A stretch of 64,000 nt of DNA from Bos javanicus (GCF_032452875.1 NC_083875.1:78638178-78702177), one strand, 5' to 3'. Shown: positions 34,773-46,640, counted from the first letter of the stretch. A program made the numbers and translations. The notes: generated by a model not told the origin, from the letters alone.

Positions 34773-35669
34773 CCACAGTGAATTGTTGTTCACTCGCTCA
34801 GTCATGTCCCACACTTTGTGACCACATGGACTGCAGTATACCAGGCTTCCTTGTCCATCACCAACTCCTGGAGCTTGCTCAAACTTATGTCCATCGAGTT
34901 AGTGATGCCATCCAACCATCTCATCCTCTGTCGTCCCCTTCTCCTCCTGCCTTCAATCTTTCCCAGCATCAGGGTCTTTTCTAATGAGTCAGCTCTTTGC
35001 ATCAGGTGACCAAAGTATTGGAGCTCCAGCTTCAGCATCAGTTCTTCCAATGAATATTCAGGACTGGTTTTCTTTAGGATTGACTGGTTTGATCTCCTTG
35101 CAGTCCAAGGGACTCTCAAGAGTCTTCTTCAACATTACAGTTCAAAAGCATCAATTCTTTGGTGCTCAGCCTTCTTTATGGTTCATCTTTCACATCCATA
35201 CATGACTACTGGAAAAACCATAGCTTTGACTATATAGACCTTTGTCGGCAATGTAATATCTCTGCTTTTTAATATGCTGTCTAGGTTGGTCATAGCTTTT
35301 CTTCCAAGGAGCAAGCATCTTGTTATTTCATGGCCGCAGTCACCATCTGCAGTGATTTTGGAGCGCAAGAAAGTAAAAGTCTGTCACTGTTTTCATTTTT
35401 TCTCACCTATTTGCCATGAAGTGATGGACTTGATGCCATGATCTTCGTTTTTTGCATGTTGAGTTTTCAGCCAGCTTTTTCACTCTCCTCTTTCACCTTC
35501 ATCAATAGGCTCTTTAGTTCCTCTTCACTTTATGCCATAAGGGTGGTATCATTTGCATATCTGAGGCTATTGACATTTCTCCTGGCAGTCTTGATTCCAG
35601 CTTGTGCTTCATCTAGCCTGATATTTCACATGACGTACTCTGCATATATGTTAAATAACCATAGTGAAT
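34773..35669 (-). mobile_element. BovB LINE 3' fragment with altered catalytic box
   Basis: Minus-strand BovB at about 34784-35658. The C-terminal frame (34802-35119) reads LELQYFGHLMQRADSLEKTL. The RT box, read from the reverse complement near 35540-35560, is YAND rather than YADD. Several frameshifts. The flanks CCACAGTGAAT (34773-34783) and CCATAGTGAAT (35659-35669) are a duplication with one mismatch. Confidence 0.92.
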
Positions 35670-35719
35670 AAAAGCTGATAATTTCAGTTGAGGGTTGAAT
35701 GTCTGTGCAGTTATTATAT

Positions 35720-36690
35720 CAGATCAGATCAGATCAGTCGCTCAGTCGTGTCCAACTCTTTGTGACCCCATAAATCGCAGCACGCCAGGCCTCCCTGTCC
35801 ATCATCAACTCCAGGAGTTCACTCAGACTCACATGCATTGAGTCAGTGATGCCATCCAGCCATCTCATCCTCTGTCGTCCCCTTCTCCTCCTGCCCCCAA
35901 TCCCTCCCAGCATCAGAGTCTTTTCCAATGAGTCAACTCTTCGCATGAGGTGGCCAAAGTACTGGAGTTTCAGCTTTAGCATCATTCCTTCCAAAGAACA
36001 CTCAGGACTGATCTCCTTCAGAACGGACTGGTTGGATCTCCTTGCAGTCCAAGGGACTCTCAAGAGTCTTCTCCAACACCACAGTTCAAAAGCATCAATT
36101 CTTCGGCGCTCAGCCTTCTTCACAGTCCAGCTCTCACATCCATACATGACCACAGGAAAAACCATAGCCTTGACTAGACGGACCTTTGTTGGCAAAGTAA
36201 TGTCTCTGCTTTTGAACACGCTATCTAGGTTGGTTATAACTTTCCTTCCAAGGAGTAAGCGTCTTTTAATTTCATGGCTGCAGTCACCATCTGCAGTGAT
36301 TTTGGAGCCCAGAAAAATAAAGTCTGACACTGTTTCTACTGTTTCCCCATCTATTTCCCATGAAGTGATGGGACCGGATGCCATGATCTTTGTTTTCTGA
36401 ATGTTGAGCTTTAAGCTGACTTTTTCACTTTCCACTTTCACTTTCATCAAGAGGCTTTTGAGTTCCTGTTCACTTTCTGCCATAAGGGTGGTGTCATCTG
36501 CATATCTGAGGTTATTGATATTTCTCCCGGCAATCTTGATTCATTTGTGTTTCTTCCAGTCCAGCGTTTCTCATGATGTACTCTGCATATAAGTTAAATA
36601 AACAGGGTGACAATATACAGCCTTGATGAACTCCTTTTTCTATTTGGAACCAGTCTGTTGTTCCATGTCCAGTTCTAACTGTTGCTGACA
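35720..36690 (-). mobile_element. BovB LINE 3' fragment, best preserved copy
   Basis: Minus-strand BovB of about 970 bp. The left end carries a (GATCA)n-like tail at 35722-35742. The right end is truncated inside the RT domain. The reading frame is open for 249 codons (see the separate entry) and the RT box just upstream is intact YADD. It lies about 50 bp from the previous BovB copy in the same orientation. Confidence 0.93.
35734..36483 (-). pseudogene. BovB ORF2 C-terminal remnant (249 codons)
   Basis: The frame starts at the Met of LMAESEQELKSLL just after the YADD box. It runs through LKLNIQKTKIMASGP, DFIFLGSKITADGDCS, VVMYGCESWTVKKAE and RRGRQRMRWLDG to a stop in the 3' tail. This is the thumb and C-terminal region of an RTE-clade reverse transcriptase. 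The endonuclease and most of the RT are missing, and upstream sequence is in another frame, so it cannot make an active enzyme. Its long open frame suggests a relatively young copy. Confidence 0.9.
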
Positions 36691-37972
36691 TCCTTAATAG
36701 TCCCATGGATTGAAATTAGGTTTGCCTTTGATTTTTTTCATTATGTATAATGGTAATTTCAGTTTTTCACTTTACCAACCTTTGCACTTTTAGTGTAGAG
36801 CCTCCTTATGATACATCAACAAAATATTATCTATGTTGTGAAAGGTTGGGTCACAGGTGTCCAGGAAGAGAGGCCTGTTTCCTTGAGGTAAACTGATGTT
36901 AATGATTTGTTTTTTGTTTACTTTTGTTTCCACTATAATTTATAGTATGCATATTTCTTTAGCATATATGTATATACTCCTTTTTTTGTTTTAAACCAGG
37001 AAAACAGGTTGATAGTAATTCATATTTGCTAGCATTCACAGAAGATGAAATGCTATATTAATACTCCACGTATAATTTAGATTGGTAAACAACTTTATTT
37101 CCCTAGCATCTTAGCTAGGTTGATTTTTTTTTTTCTGAAAAACATTTACAAAGTCTAGTTTACTGCTTTCCTTCCTTTTATTAGAGACTGGTTTTTATCC
37201 ACTAAAATACAGCAAGCCACACAGTGGACCGTTGCTTTTCTTTATCTTCTTAGAAGGCAAATAAAGCTGTTTTTTCTAAGCTGTCAGCAGCTGTTCAGAT
37301 TTTTGTTTTTAGAAGTTTTGTGGTTGCTGTCACTGTCATGACAGCTCACACAAGTCTAGAAACACAGCTTCCCATTTGAGCTTGGAAAGTCACTTTGCTA
37401 ATTTTCTGTCATTTTTGCAACCAGGTGTAAAGCAGCCACTTCTAAATAGGTCAGGCTCATTTTGGCTTCATTCCTGGCAGTGATATATATATGTTTAGGG
37501 AACACAAAAATAGGAAGATATGCCAAGAAGATAGAAAGTGAGTGGAGAGAAGACAGAAAGCAGACAAAAATCATAATTTACTTGAATATTTGTATACCCA
37601 GGGAGTGATGATCTAATAAGAAATGAACAGAGCTCAGGCTCACTAAAATGAGGTGGAAAAGAACATAATCCAGACCTGCAGATGGATATTGAAATTAAAA
37701 CCCAAAGTTGACCCATCTCATTTATTGCAAAGTTGAGTTGATATTTCAAAAAGTTTAGAAGTTAGTTTTCCTCAATTATTAGGAATTGAGAATGCACATA
37801 CTTTGAATTAGTGATCTAGTCAATATCATCAACTTTTAAGAAGTGTGCACCAGTATATGAAGCAGTGTCCATGGCTGTTGACCTGGATGTGGCTGGAAAG
37901 GATATACCAGCCAGCAGACCTCAGCAGAAAATCATCAGCTCTTCAGTGAAAAGGCTGACTCTCTTTAGATCT

Positions 37973-38260
37973 GTGCTTCCCAAGCTGCTTTAATGTGCAC
38001 GTGAATCACCAGCAGTTCTTGTTAAAAAAAAAAAAAAATGCTTCTTGGGACTTTCCTGGTGGTCCAGGGGTGAGGACTCCATGCTTCCATTGCAGGGGGC
38101 ATGGGTCCAATCCCTGGTCAGGAAACTTAAATCCTGCCTGCCATGCAATGCAGCTCCCCCACAAAAATTGCTTCCTTTCCAACAGGTATGAGTTGGGATC
38201 TGAGAGTCTACATTATAACAAACACCTTGTTCCATACACTATACTTTGAGTAGCAAGGGT
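37973..38260 (+). mobile_element. MER5A-like hAT fragment, split by a SINE
   Basis: GTGCTTCCCAAGCTGCTTTAATGTG, then GTGAATCACC, before the gap and GATCTGAGAGTCTACATT, then ACTTTGAGTAGCAAGGG, after it, match the order of MER5A. The CHR SINE at 38047-38163 interrupts it. Confidence 0.7.
38035..38176 (+). mobile_element. CHR-type SINE, plus strand
   Basis: GGGACTTTCCTGGTGGTCCAG starts the tRNA-like head at 38047. It ends with CCCCCACAAAAATT. The flanks AAAATGCTTCTT and AAAATTGCTTCCT are an imperfect target duplication. It is inserted inside a MER5A copy. Confidence 0.85.
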
Positions 38261-38334
38261 TTAGACATGGGTCTTGGATTTTTGCTTATACAACTATTTA
38301 TTCTTTTTTTTTTCAATAATAGAACTATTTTATT

Positions 38335-40922
38335 AAACATATGAACATAGATGCAAAAATCCTTAACAAAATTCTAGCAATCAGAATCCAACAACACATT
38401 AAAAAGATCATACACCATGATCAAGTGGGCTTTATCCCAGGGATGCAAGGATTCTTCAATATCCGCAAATCAATCAATGTAATACACCACATTAACAAAT
38501 TGAAAAATAAAAACCATATGATTATCTCAATAGATGCAGAGAAAGCCTTTGACAAAATTCAACATCCATTTATGATAAAAACTCTCCAGAAAGCAGGAAT
38601 AGAAGGAACATACCTCAACATAATAAAAGCTATATATGACAAACCCACAGCAAACATTATCCTCAATGGTGAAAAATTGAAAGCATTTCCTCTAAAGTCA
38701 GGAACAAGACAAGGGTGCCCACTTTCACCATTACTATTCAACATAGTTTTGGAAGTTTTGGCCACAGCAATCAGAGCAGAAAAAGAAATAAAAGGAATCC
38801 AAATTGGAAAAGAAGAAGTAAAACTCTCACTATTTGCAGATGACATGATCCTCTACATAGAAAACCCTAAAGACTCCACCAGAAAATTACTAGAAATAAT
38901 CAATGACTATAGTAAAGTTGCAGGATATAAAATCAACACACAGAAATCCCTTGCATTCCTATACACTAATAATGAGAAAACAGAAAGAGAAATTAAGGAA
39001 ACAATTCCATTCACCATTGCAACGGAAAGAATAAAATACTTAGGAATATATCTACCTAAAGAAACTAAAGACCTATATATAGAAAACTATAAAACACTGG
39101 TGAAAGAAATCAAAGAGGACACTAATAGATGGAGAAATATACCATGTTCATGGATTGGAAGAATCAATATAGTGAAAATGAGTATACTACCCAAAGCAAT
39201 TTATAGATTCAACGCAATCCCTATCAAGCTACCAACAGTATTCTTCACAGAGCTAGAACAAATAATTTCCCAATTTGTATGGAAAAACAAAAAACCTCGA
39301 ATAGCCAAAGTGATCTTGAGAAAGAAGAATGGAACTGGAGGAATCAACCTACCTGACTTCAGGCTCTACTACAAAGCCACAGTTATCAAGACAGTATGGT
39401 ACTGGCACAAAGACAGAAATATTGATCAATGGAATAAAATAGAAAGCCCAGAGATAAATCCACGCACATATGGACACCTTATCTTTGACAAAGGAGGCAA
39501 GAATATACAATGGATTAAAGACAATCTCTTTAACAAGTGGTGCTGGGAAATCTGGTCAACCACTTGTAAAAGAATGAAACTAGACCACTTTCTAACACCA
39601 TACACAAAAATAAACTCAAAATGGATTAAAGATCTAAACGTAAGACCAGAAAGTATAAAACTCCTAGAGGAGAACATAGGCAAAACACTCTCTGACATAC
39701 ATCACAGCAGGATCCTCTATGACCCACCTCCCAGAATATTGGAAATAAAAGCAAAAATAAACAAATGGGACCTAATTAACCTTAAAAGCTTCTGCACATC
39801 AAAGGAAACTATTAGCAAGGTGAAAAGACAGCCTTCAGAATGGGAGAAAATAATAGCAAATGAAGCAACCAACAAACAACTAATCTCAAAAATATACAAG
39901 CAACTCCTACAGCTCAACTCCAGAAAAATAAACGACCCAATCAAAAAATGGGCCAAAGAACTAAATAGACATTTCTCCAAAGAAGACATACAGATGGCTA
40001 ACAAACACATGAAAAGATGCTCAACATCACTCATTATCAGAGAAATGCAAATCAAGACCACTATGAGGTACCATTTCACACCAGTCAGAATGGCTGTGAT
40101 CCAAAAGTCTACAAATAATAAATGCTGGAGAGGGTGTGGAGAAAAGGGAACCCTCTTACACTGTTGGTGGGAATGCAAACTAGTACAGCTACTATGGAAA
40201 ACAGTGTGGAGATTCCTTAAAAAACTGGAAATAGAACTGCCTTATGATCCAGCAACCCCACTGCTGGGCATACACACTGAGGAAACCAGAAGGGAAAGAG
40301 ACACGTGTACCCCAATGTTCATCACAGCACTGTTTATAATAGCCAAGACATGGAAGCAACCTAGATGTCCATCAGCAGATGAATGGCTAAGAAAGCTGTG
40401 GTACATATACACAATGGAGTATTACTCAGCCATTAAAAAGAATACATTTGAATCAGTTCTAATGAGGTGGATGAAACTGGAGCCTATTATACAGAGTGAA
40501 GTAAGCCAGAAGGAAAAACATAAATACAGTATACTAACGCATATATATGGAATTTAGAAAGATGGTAACAATAACCCAGTGTACGAGACAGCAAAAGAGA
40601 CACTGATGTATAGAAGTCTTATGGACTCTGTGGGAGAGGGAGAGGGTGGGAAGATTTGGGAGAGTGGCATTGAAACATGTAAAATATCATGTAGGAAACG
40701 AGTTGCCAGTCCAGGTTCGATGCACGATGCTGGATGCTTGGGGCTGGTGCACTGGGACGGCCCAGAGGGATGGTATGGGGAGGGAGGAGGGAGGAGGGTT
40801 CGGGATGGAGAACACATGTATACCTGTGGCGGATTCATTTTGATATTTGGCAAAACTAATACATTTATGTAAAGTTTAAAAATAAAATAAAATTAGAAAA
40901 AGAAAAAAAAAAACATATGAAC
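38335..40922 (+). mobile_element. L1 (bovine type), 5'-truncated, with 12-bp target duplication
   Basis: Plus-strand L1 beginning within the ORF2 RT domain and running through the ORF2 stop (40557), the 3' UTR and an A-rich tail ending near 40910. AAACATATGAAC at 38335-38346 and 40911-40922 is the target duplication. The left flank TATT|AAAC fits the L1 endonuclease site. The last six bases, ATGAAC, also look like L1 sequence, so the 5' junction has microhomology. The 3' UTR includes the GGAGGGAGGAGGGAGGAGGG run and TGGCAAAACTAATACA. Confidence 0.95.
38341..40557 (+). pseudogene. L1 ORF2p remnant, 738 open codons
   Basis: An uninterrupted frame covering the ORF2 reverse transcriptase from DQVGFIPGMQGFFNIRKS (about residues 28-45), through DAEKAFDKIQHPF and SLFADDMILY (the FADD catalytic box near residue 170), to the C-terminal segment with CWRGCGEKGTLLHCWWEC (about residues 597-614) and LPYDPATPLLGIH. 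Full-length L1 ORF2p is about 1,275 residues. The N-terminal endonuclease and the start of the RT are missing because the element is truncated. The Met used here is internal. The frame kept open across 2.2 kb points to recent insertion, but the fragment is not an autonomous element. Confidence 0.93.
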
Positions 40923-41320
40923 GTACTGATTTTGTACAACACACATTTCTTTCTCTCCTCTGCCCCAGGAAGCCAGCGCTCTAGAACCCCATGTTTATAA
41001 AAACACACTTTGGCAGCTACTATGACAAGGTGAAAAAAGTGCAATTCTGAAAGTGACAACACATAACCAAAGTGGGGAACAGAAAAGGCAAAGCTGAGTG
41101 GGCCCAGGGCTGCTCATCTTCTCTCAAGAGGAAACAATTTAAGAATAGAAACTCTTGAGCATTATTTAAGCAGTACTGCCCAACTCTCTTGGTAGCATCT
41201 CTGTTTCAATTCCATTTATCTTGATGTTGTAACTAACTAATCTGTTACTTCTTTAAGAAATTCTGCCCTGGTTTATATCCTTTTCAGTGACCCGTATCCC
41301 TTTGAGCTTTAAAAACACAG

Positions 41321-41436
41321 AAGTCGCTCAGTCGTGTCTGACTCTTTGTGACCCCATGGATTGTAGCCCACCAGGCTCCTCGGTCCATGGGATTTTCCAG
41401 GCATGAATACTGGAGTGGGTTGCCGTTTCCTTCTCT
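41321..41436 (-). mobile_element. Bov-A monomer, truncated
   Basis: Minus-strand Bov-A starting GTCGCTCAGTCGTGTCTGAC and ending GTTTCCTTCTC, without the tRNA-like part. Confidence 0.88.
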
Positions 41437-41813
41437 GAACTAGCTTGAGTATCATCTAGCCCACCAAAGTTTCCCCACCCTACATTCTGTGCAACATCTA
41501 AGTTCTTGAGATGCTCTGTGTATGAAAAAAAAAAAAAATCAAGATTAAAGAAGTAAAAAACTATAGAAAATTCTATAACTCTGATGTTCACTATGCACAT
41601 TAGTATATTAAAAGCTAAGAAATCCTACTCTAAAAGAAGCGTTAAACTTCATTGATCTTATAGTTTCCATGATTGTTTGAGTACATTTCATTTCTTTGTG
41701 ATATCATGCTATGGCTTTGTTATTTTTATTTGAAGAAATTTGACAAAATGTAAGATATGCACATGTTTAAATTCAGATGTACCAATTAAAGCTAAATATT
41801 CATATTAATGTTG

Positions 41814-42053
41814 GTAATAACAGTAATCTTGCTTGCTTGCTTAGTGGCTTAGTCCTGTCTGACTCTGTGACTCTTCGGATTATAGCCCAGGCTCCTCTGT
41901 TCATGAGATTTTTCTGGAAAATACTGGAGTGGATTGCCGTTTTCTCCTCCCGGGGATCTTCCCGACCCAGGAATCAAACCCACATCTATGTTTTCCACAT
42001 TACAGACAGGTTTCTTATCCACTGAGCCTTTGGGGAAGCCCAATAAGAGTAAA
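41814..42053 (-). mobile_element. Bov-tA SINE at the tail of a BovB copy
   Basis: Minus-strand Bov-tA at about 41829-42040. The left flank GTAATAACAGTAAT (41814-41827) and the right flank CAATAAGAGTAAAT (42041-42054) are similar. The same sequence recurs beyond the neighbouring BovB at 43661-43674. It appears to have inserted into the BovB target duplication. Confidence 0.87.
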
Positions 42054-43674
42054 TCAGTTCAGTTCAGCCGCTCAGTTGTGTCTGACTCTGCGACCCCATG
42101 GACTGCAGCACGCCAGGCCTCCCTGTCCATCATCAGGTCCTGGAGTTTACCCAAACTCATGCCTATTGAGTCAGTGATACCATCCAACCATCCCATTCTG
42201 TGTCATCCCCTTCTCCTCCTGCCTTCAATCTTTCCCAGAATCAGGGCCTTTTCAAATGAGTCAATTCTTTGCATCAGGTGGCCAAAGTATTGGAGTTTCA
42301 GCTTCAATATCAGTCTTTCCAGTGAATATTCAGGACTGATTTCCTTTAGGATGGACTGGTTGGATCTCTTTGCAGTCCAAGGGACTCTCATGAGTCTTCT
42401 CCAACACCACAGTTCAAAAACATCAATTCTTTGGTGCTCAGCTTTCTTTATAGTCCAACTCTCACATCCATACATGACTACTGAAAAACCATACCTTTGA
42501 CTAGATGGACCTTTGTTGGCAAAGTAATGTCTCTACTTTTTGATAAGATGTCTAGGTTTGTCGTAACTTTCCTTCCAAGGAGCAAGCATCTTTTAATTTC
42601 ATGGCTTCAGTCATCATCTGCAGTGATTTTGGAGCCCAAAAAGGTAAAGTCTCTCACTGTTTCCATTATTTCCACATCTATTTGCTTTGATGTGATGGGA
42701 CCAGATGCCATGATCTGAGTTTTCTGAATGCTGAGTTTTAAGCCAACTCTTTCACTTTCCTCTTTCACTTTCATCAAGAGACTCTTTTGTTCTTCTTCAC
42801 TTTCTGCCATAAGGGTGGTGACATCTGCATATCTGAGTTTATTGATATTTCTCTTGGCAATCTTAATTCCAGCTTGTGCTTCATCCTGTCCAGCATTTCT
42901 CATGATGTACTCTGCATTATAAGTTAAATAAGCAGGGTGACAGTATACAGCCTTGATGTACTCCTTTCCTTATTTGGAACCATTCTGTTGTTCCACATCC
43001 AGTTCTAACTGTTGCTTCTTGACCTGCATACAGATTTCTCAGGAGATAGGTCAGGTGGTCTGGTATTCCCATCTCTTTCAGAATTTTCCAGTTCGTTGTG
43101 ATCCACACAGTCAACGGCTTTGGCATAGTCAATAAAGCAGAAGCAGATGTTTTTCTGGAACTCTCTTGCTTTTTCAATGATCCAACAGATGTTGGCAATT
43201 TGATCTCTGGTTCCTCTGCCTTTTTTAAATCCAGCTTGAACATCTGGAAGTTCATGGTTCACATACTGTTGAAGCCTGGCTTGGAGAATTTTGAGTAATA
43301 TTTTGCCAGTGTGTGAGAAGAGTGCAATTGTGTGGTAGTTTGAGCATGCTTTGGCATTGCCTTTCTTTGGGATTGGAATGAAAATTGACCTTTTCCAGTC
43401 CTGTGACCACTGCTGAGTTTTCCAAATTTGTTGGCATATTGAGTGCAGCACTTTCACAGCATCATCTTTCAGGATTTGAAATAGCTCAACTGGAATTCCA
43501 TCACCTCCACTAGCTTTGTTCATAGTGATGCTTCCTAAGGCCCACTTGACTTCACATTCCAGGATGTCTGGCTGTAGGTGAGTGATCACACTATCGTGAT
43601 TATCTGGGTAGTGAAGATCTTTTTTGTATAGTTTTTCTGTGTATTCTTGCCACCTCTCCAGTAATAACAGTAAT
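42054..43674 (-). mobile_element. BovB LINE, 1.6 kb, longest copy in the window
   Basis: Minus-strand BovB reaching further 5' than the other copies. Frames at 43005-43589 show LGSITMNKASGGDGIPVELF, FIPIPKKGNAKACSNYHTI and the FIDYAKAVDCVDH segment of the RTE reverse transcriptase. The catalytic box near 42815-42830 reads YADV instead of YADD, and frameshifts break the frame. GTAATAACAGTAAT at 43661-43674 is the right-hand target duplication. The matching left copy is at 41814-41827, beyond the Bov-tA. Confidence 0.92.
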
Positions 43675-43890
43675 AGCTAATACTTATTAAAGGCTTTATG
43701 TGCACTATACATTATCTGGAATATTTTCCATAGTATCTTATTAGCCATCCTAAAAGCTCTAGAAAGTAGATGTCTTCAGTATCCCTATTTCTACATGAAG
43801 AACTGAAAGCTTACCAAGTATTATAAATAAACAGCTAATGAGTGAGTTTGATTCTAACTGACATCTGTTTGTCAGGGCCTTAACCAATAC
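43675..43890 (-). mobile_element. MIR-like SINE (old)
   Basis: ACTATACATTATCTGGAATA, then TACATGAAGAACTGAAAGC and GTGAGTTTGATTCTAACTGACATCTG, follow MIR order in reverse. The BovB sits at its edge. Diverged. Confidence 0.5.
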
Positions 43891-44509
43891 ATTGATGAGC
43901 TGCCTCCTTTACTGGGCTCTTCTAGGCCTCAGAGGTGTCTCTTATGTCCAGGCAGCTGGTCATCTCTTATCTCTAGTGAGGTTTCTCAGAGTGTAAAGAT
44001 CCTGAAACTTAAATCAGGATCCCATTACCGTAGTGCTGGAGGCTCTTGGAGGCATTGCTGAGCTTTGCTCTGTACTTGTGCTGATTTCAAATCTTATTAA
44101 GCCAGGAAGTAGTGCCTGGCAAATGGTTTATCCTGCCTTGGCTATTCATGCTTCCCAATTCATTTTTATTGTGCTAATTAAACCTCAAGTGATATTTCAA
44201 GTACAGATTGTTTTTTCCATTATTGAGTCTTTGGCCAGCATATTAATGCTGTAGAATTAACGTGAGTCAGATGCTTACTCATTTGTGGAAGACTTTACAT
44301 TTAAAAGATCTAGACTTGGCCAATTTTTCACAGATTCCTTTGGAAACTGCTATGACAGGGTGATACAATTTCTCTGTAAATAAAGGAGATTCACTCTTCC
44401 CTCATAAATAGATGCATAAGTATTTTTTAAATGAACCAAATTTCCAGATTATGGATATGTATTGGTATTTATAGTCTGTGCTAAAATGGATATATGCAGT
44501 CTGGGAAGA

Positions 44510-44700
44510 TAGTGTGTTATATGATGAACACCTTCATCTTTGAGTTCAAATCCCGGGTACTTAGGCAACTTTGGAAGAGGTATTTGACTTTTCCAAAACT
44601 CACATTCTTTATTAGTTGAATGAGAACAAATACTTCAAGTTTGATTGTAAGAATTAAATTAACAAAAATATAAAGTACTAGATAAGACTTCCTAGTACAG
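44510..44700 (+). mobile_element. MIR-like SINE (old)
   Basis: GAGTTCAAATCCCGGGTACTT, then AGGCAACTTTGGAAGAGGTATTT and TTAGTTGAATGAGAACAAATAC, resemble the MIR core. Diverged. Confidence 0.5.
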
Positions 44701-45760
44701 TGAATGCACAATAAACATTACAGCTAGTACTGTAATTAAGCAAACATTTTTAGAACTGTTAATCATGTAAATTTAGGCTTGAAGGAAAAAAAAAACATGG
44801 TAGATTTTACAGGGGAAATTAAGATTATGGCTTAGCATTCTCTGCTGAGAATCTCTATTTTAACCTCTTTTGTGCTTAAAATTTCCACACTGTTAGATAC
44901 ATTTGTAAAATGTAGGAGATTCACACCACTGTTTTATGTTTGAGGTTCCAGGAAAGGTGTCTGTTGATGGAGCCAGCTAGTGAGGAGCTCAGACCTCAAG
45001 AACAAGCACCATGGCAAGCCCTGGCTCTGTGGTTTTTCCAGACTCAGCAGATTAATCTATAAATACAAGAAAATGGGAGAGAAGTCAACAAACATTTGTG
45101 GTTTTGCAGTTGCAAACTGGGAAGTAGATGGATAAGTAGTGACTGACTGAGGCTGAAAATACTGGTTACCAAGTTAGCAATGGGGAAAGTCAAGAGGAGA
45201 GCTTGGTTTATATTGCAGAACTTCTACCAGGCTCAGGAAGTGAGAGAGTTCAGTGTACAGGAGAGTGGTTGAAAGATTTTTGCCCCGTACATCCCAGGTG
45301 TATATGAACTAGAAGTTTATTTTCTAAAGAGGATAAAACAAAGATCATGAGGAACTCCAAGTAGAGTTGAGGCTGTGAGAGTCATAGAATGATGGGTTTA
45401 CATACAACTGTTTGCTTTATACCACTTTGCTCTTCTGAAAGAAATCTGAAGAGGATTTTTGCTTGTACAAAACAAGGTGAGGAGCAAAAATGGCATTCAG
45501 CATTTGTTTTGCATGGAGCTGTTAAGAGGCAGGGGGCACCCTGAGCAGTGGGAGTGGCACCACCAAGCTCCTTCCTGGGAACTACACTCAGCATCTCATC
45601 AAGACACCATAGTTTTGAGCTGTGTCTGTGAGAATCTATGCTTTATCTTGATTTATTCTGTGCATTTGTTAGCAGGTGTGCTAAGGTTACTGCTTCTTTG
45701 CTTTATGTCATTTCGGCTTTCAAAAGGTTTCATAGGAAAGTTCTGTTTTTAAATAGCCAG

Positions 45761-46067
45761 TCCTTAGTCGCTCAGTCATGTCCGGCTCTTTGCGAACCCA
45801 GGTTCCTCTGTCCATGCGGATTCTCCAGGCAATGTACTGGAGTATGTTACCATCTCCTCCTCCAGAGGATCTTCCCAACCCAGGGATGGAATACAGGTCT
45901 CCCGCATTTTGGGCAGATTATTTACTCTCTGAGCCACCAGGGAAGCCCAAGAATACTGGAGTTTTGGATAGCCTATCCGTTCTCCAGGGGATCTTCCCGC
46001 CCCAGGAATCAAACTGGGATCTCCTTCATTGCAGGTGGATTCTTTACCCGTAGAACTACCAGGGAAG
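45761..46067 (-). mobile_element. Bov-tA plus partial second Bov-tA, fused
   Basis: A full minus-strand Bov-tA ends at GAGCCACCAGGGAAGCCC (45930-45948). It continues directly into AAGAATACTGGAG and a second Bov-tA 3' half that lacks its own Bov-A start. The junction falls on a block shared by both units, so recombination between SINEs may have made it. Confidence 0.83.
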
Positions 46068-46299
46068 CCAGAGAAACCTGTATTTCTAGTTTGCTTCCCC
46101 TTCTGAACAAGACACTGGAAGAGAATTATCTGCATAATCTGACCTATAATACCATCCAGAGAAGGATTTAAGGATACTGACACCAGGTGGTATCCATTAA
46201 AGAGGCCGATAATAGTGAAACTTTGCAATGATACTGGCAGTTAATAATATGTAATGATTCTAGTGCCCCATTCTTAAAGATTAAAGAACAGCCAAAGAT

Positions 46300-46640
46300 C
46301 ACAAACTGTTTGAGAAAAGCTTATATTAAAGACAAATACAAAACATCCAAAGAAAGAAAAAGTTGCAAGAAACAAAGTTGATTTAGACAGAAAAAAAATT
46401 GATAAGAAATTGTCATTAATGTCTCATAGATATTAGGGATTAGAAGAGATCTTGCTTCCATGAAATAAACACAAGAGTGTTAATAATAGCAGACCATTCA
46501 GGAACAACAACAAGCCTTGGAAACTAAAAGTATGACAGAAATGAAAATATCAAAAGAAAGCTTGCAAGGTAAATCTGAGGAAATTTCCCCATAAATAGAG
46601 CAGATAAAAAAAGACAGGATACAGGAAAGAAAGGTTTAAA
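46300..46640 (+). mobile_element. Possible ancient L1M fragment
   Basis: A-rich sequence with GATATTAGGGATTAGAAGAG and AACACAAGAGTGTTAATAATAGCAGACC reads like a diverged old LINE. Not assigned with certainty. Confidence 0.3.

Noticed and set aside
35846..36400. 184-codon plus-strand open frame
   Set aside because: It is the antisense shadow of the minus-strand BovB reverse-transcriptase remnant.
39717..40178. 153-codon minus-strand open frame
   Set aside because: It is the antisense shadow of the L1 ORF2 remnant.
42953..43298. Plus-strand open frames overlapping the 1.6-kb BovB
   Set aside because: They are antisense shadows of the minus-strand BovB reverse-transcriptase region.
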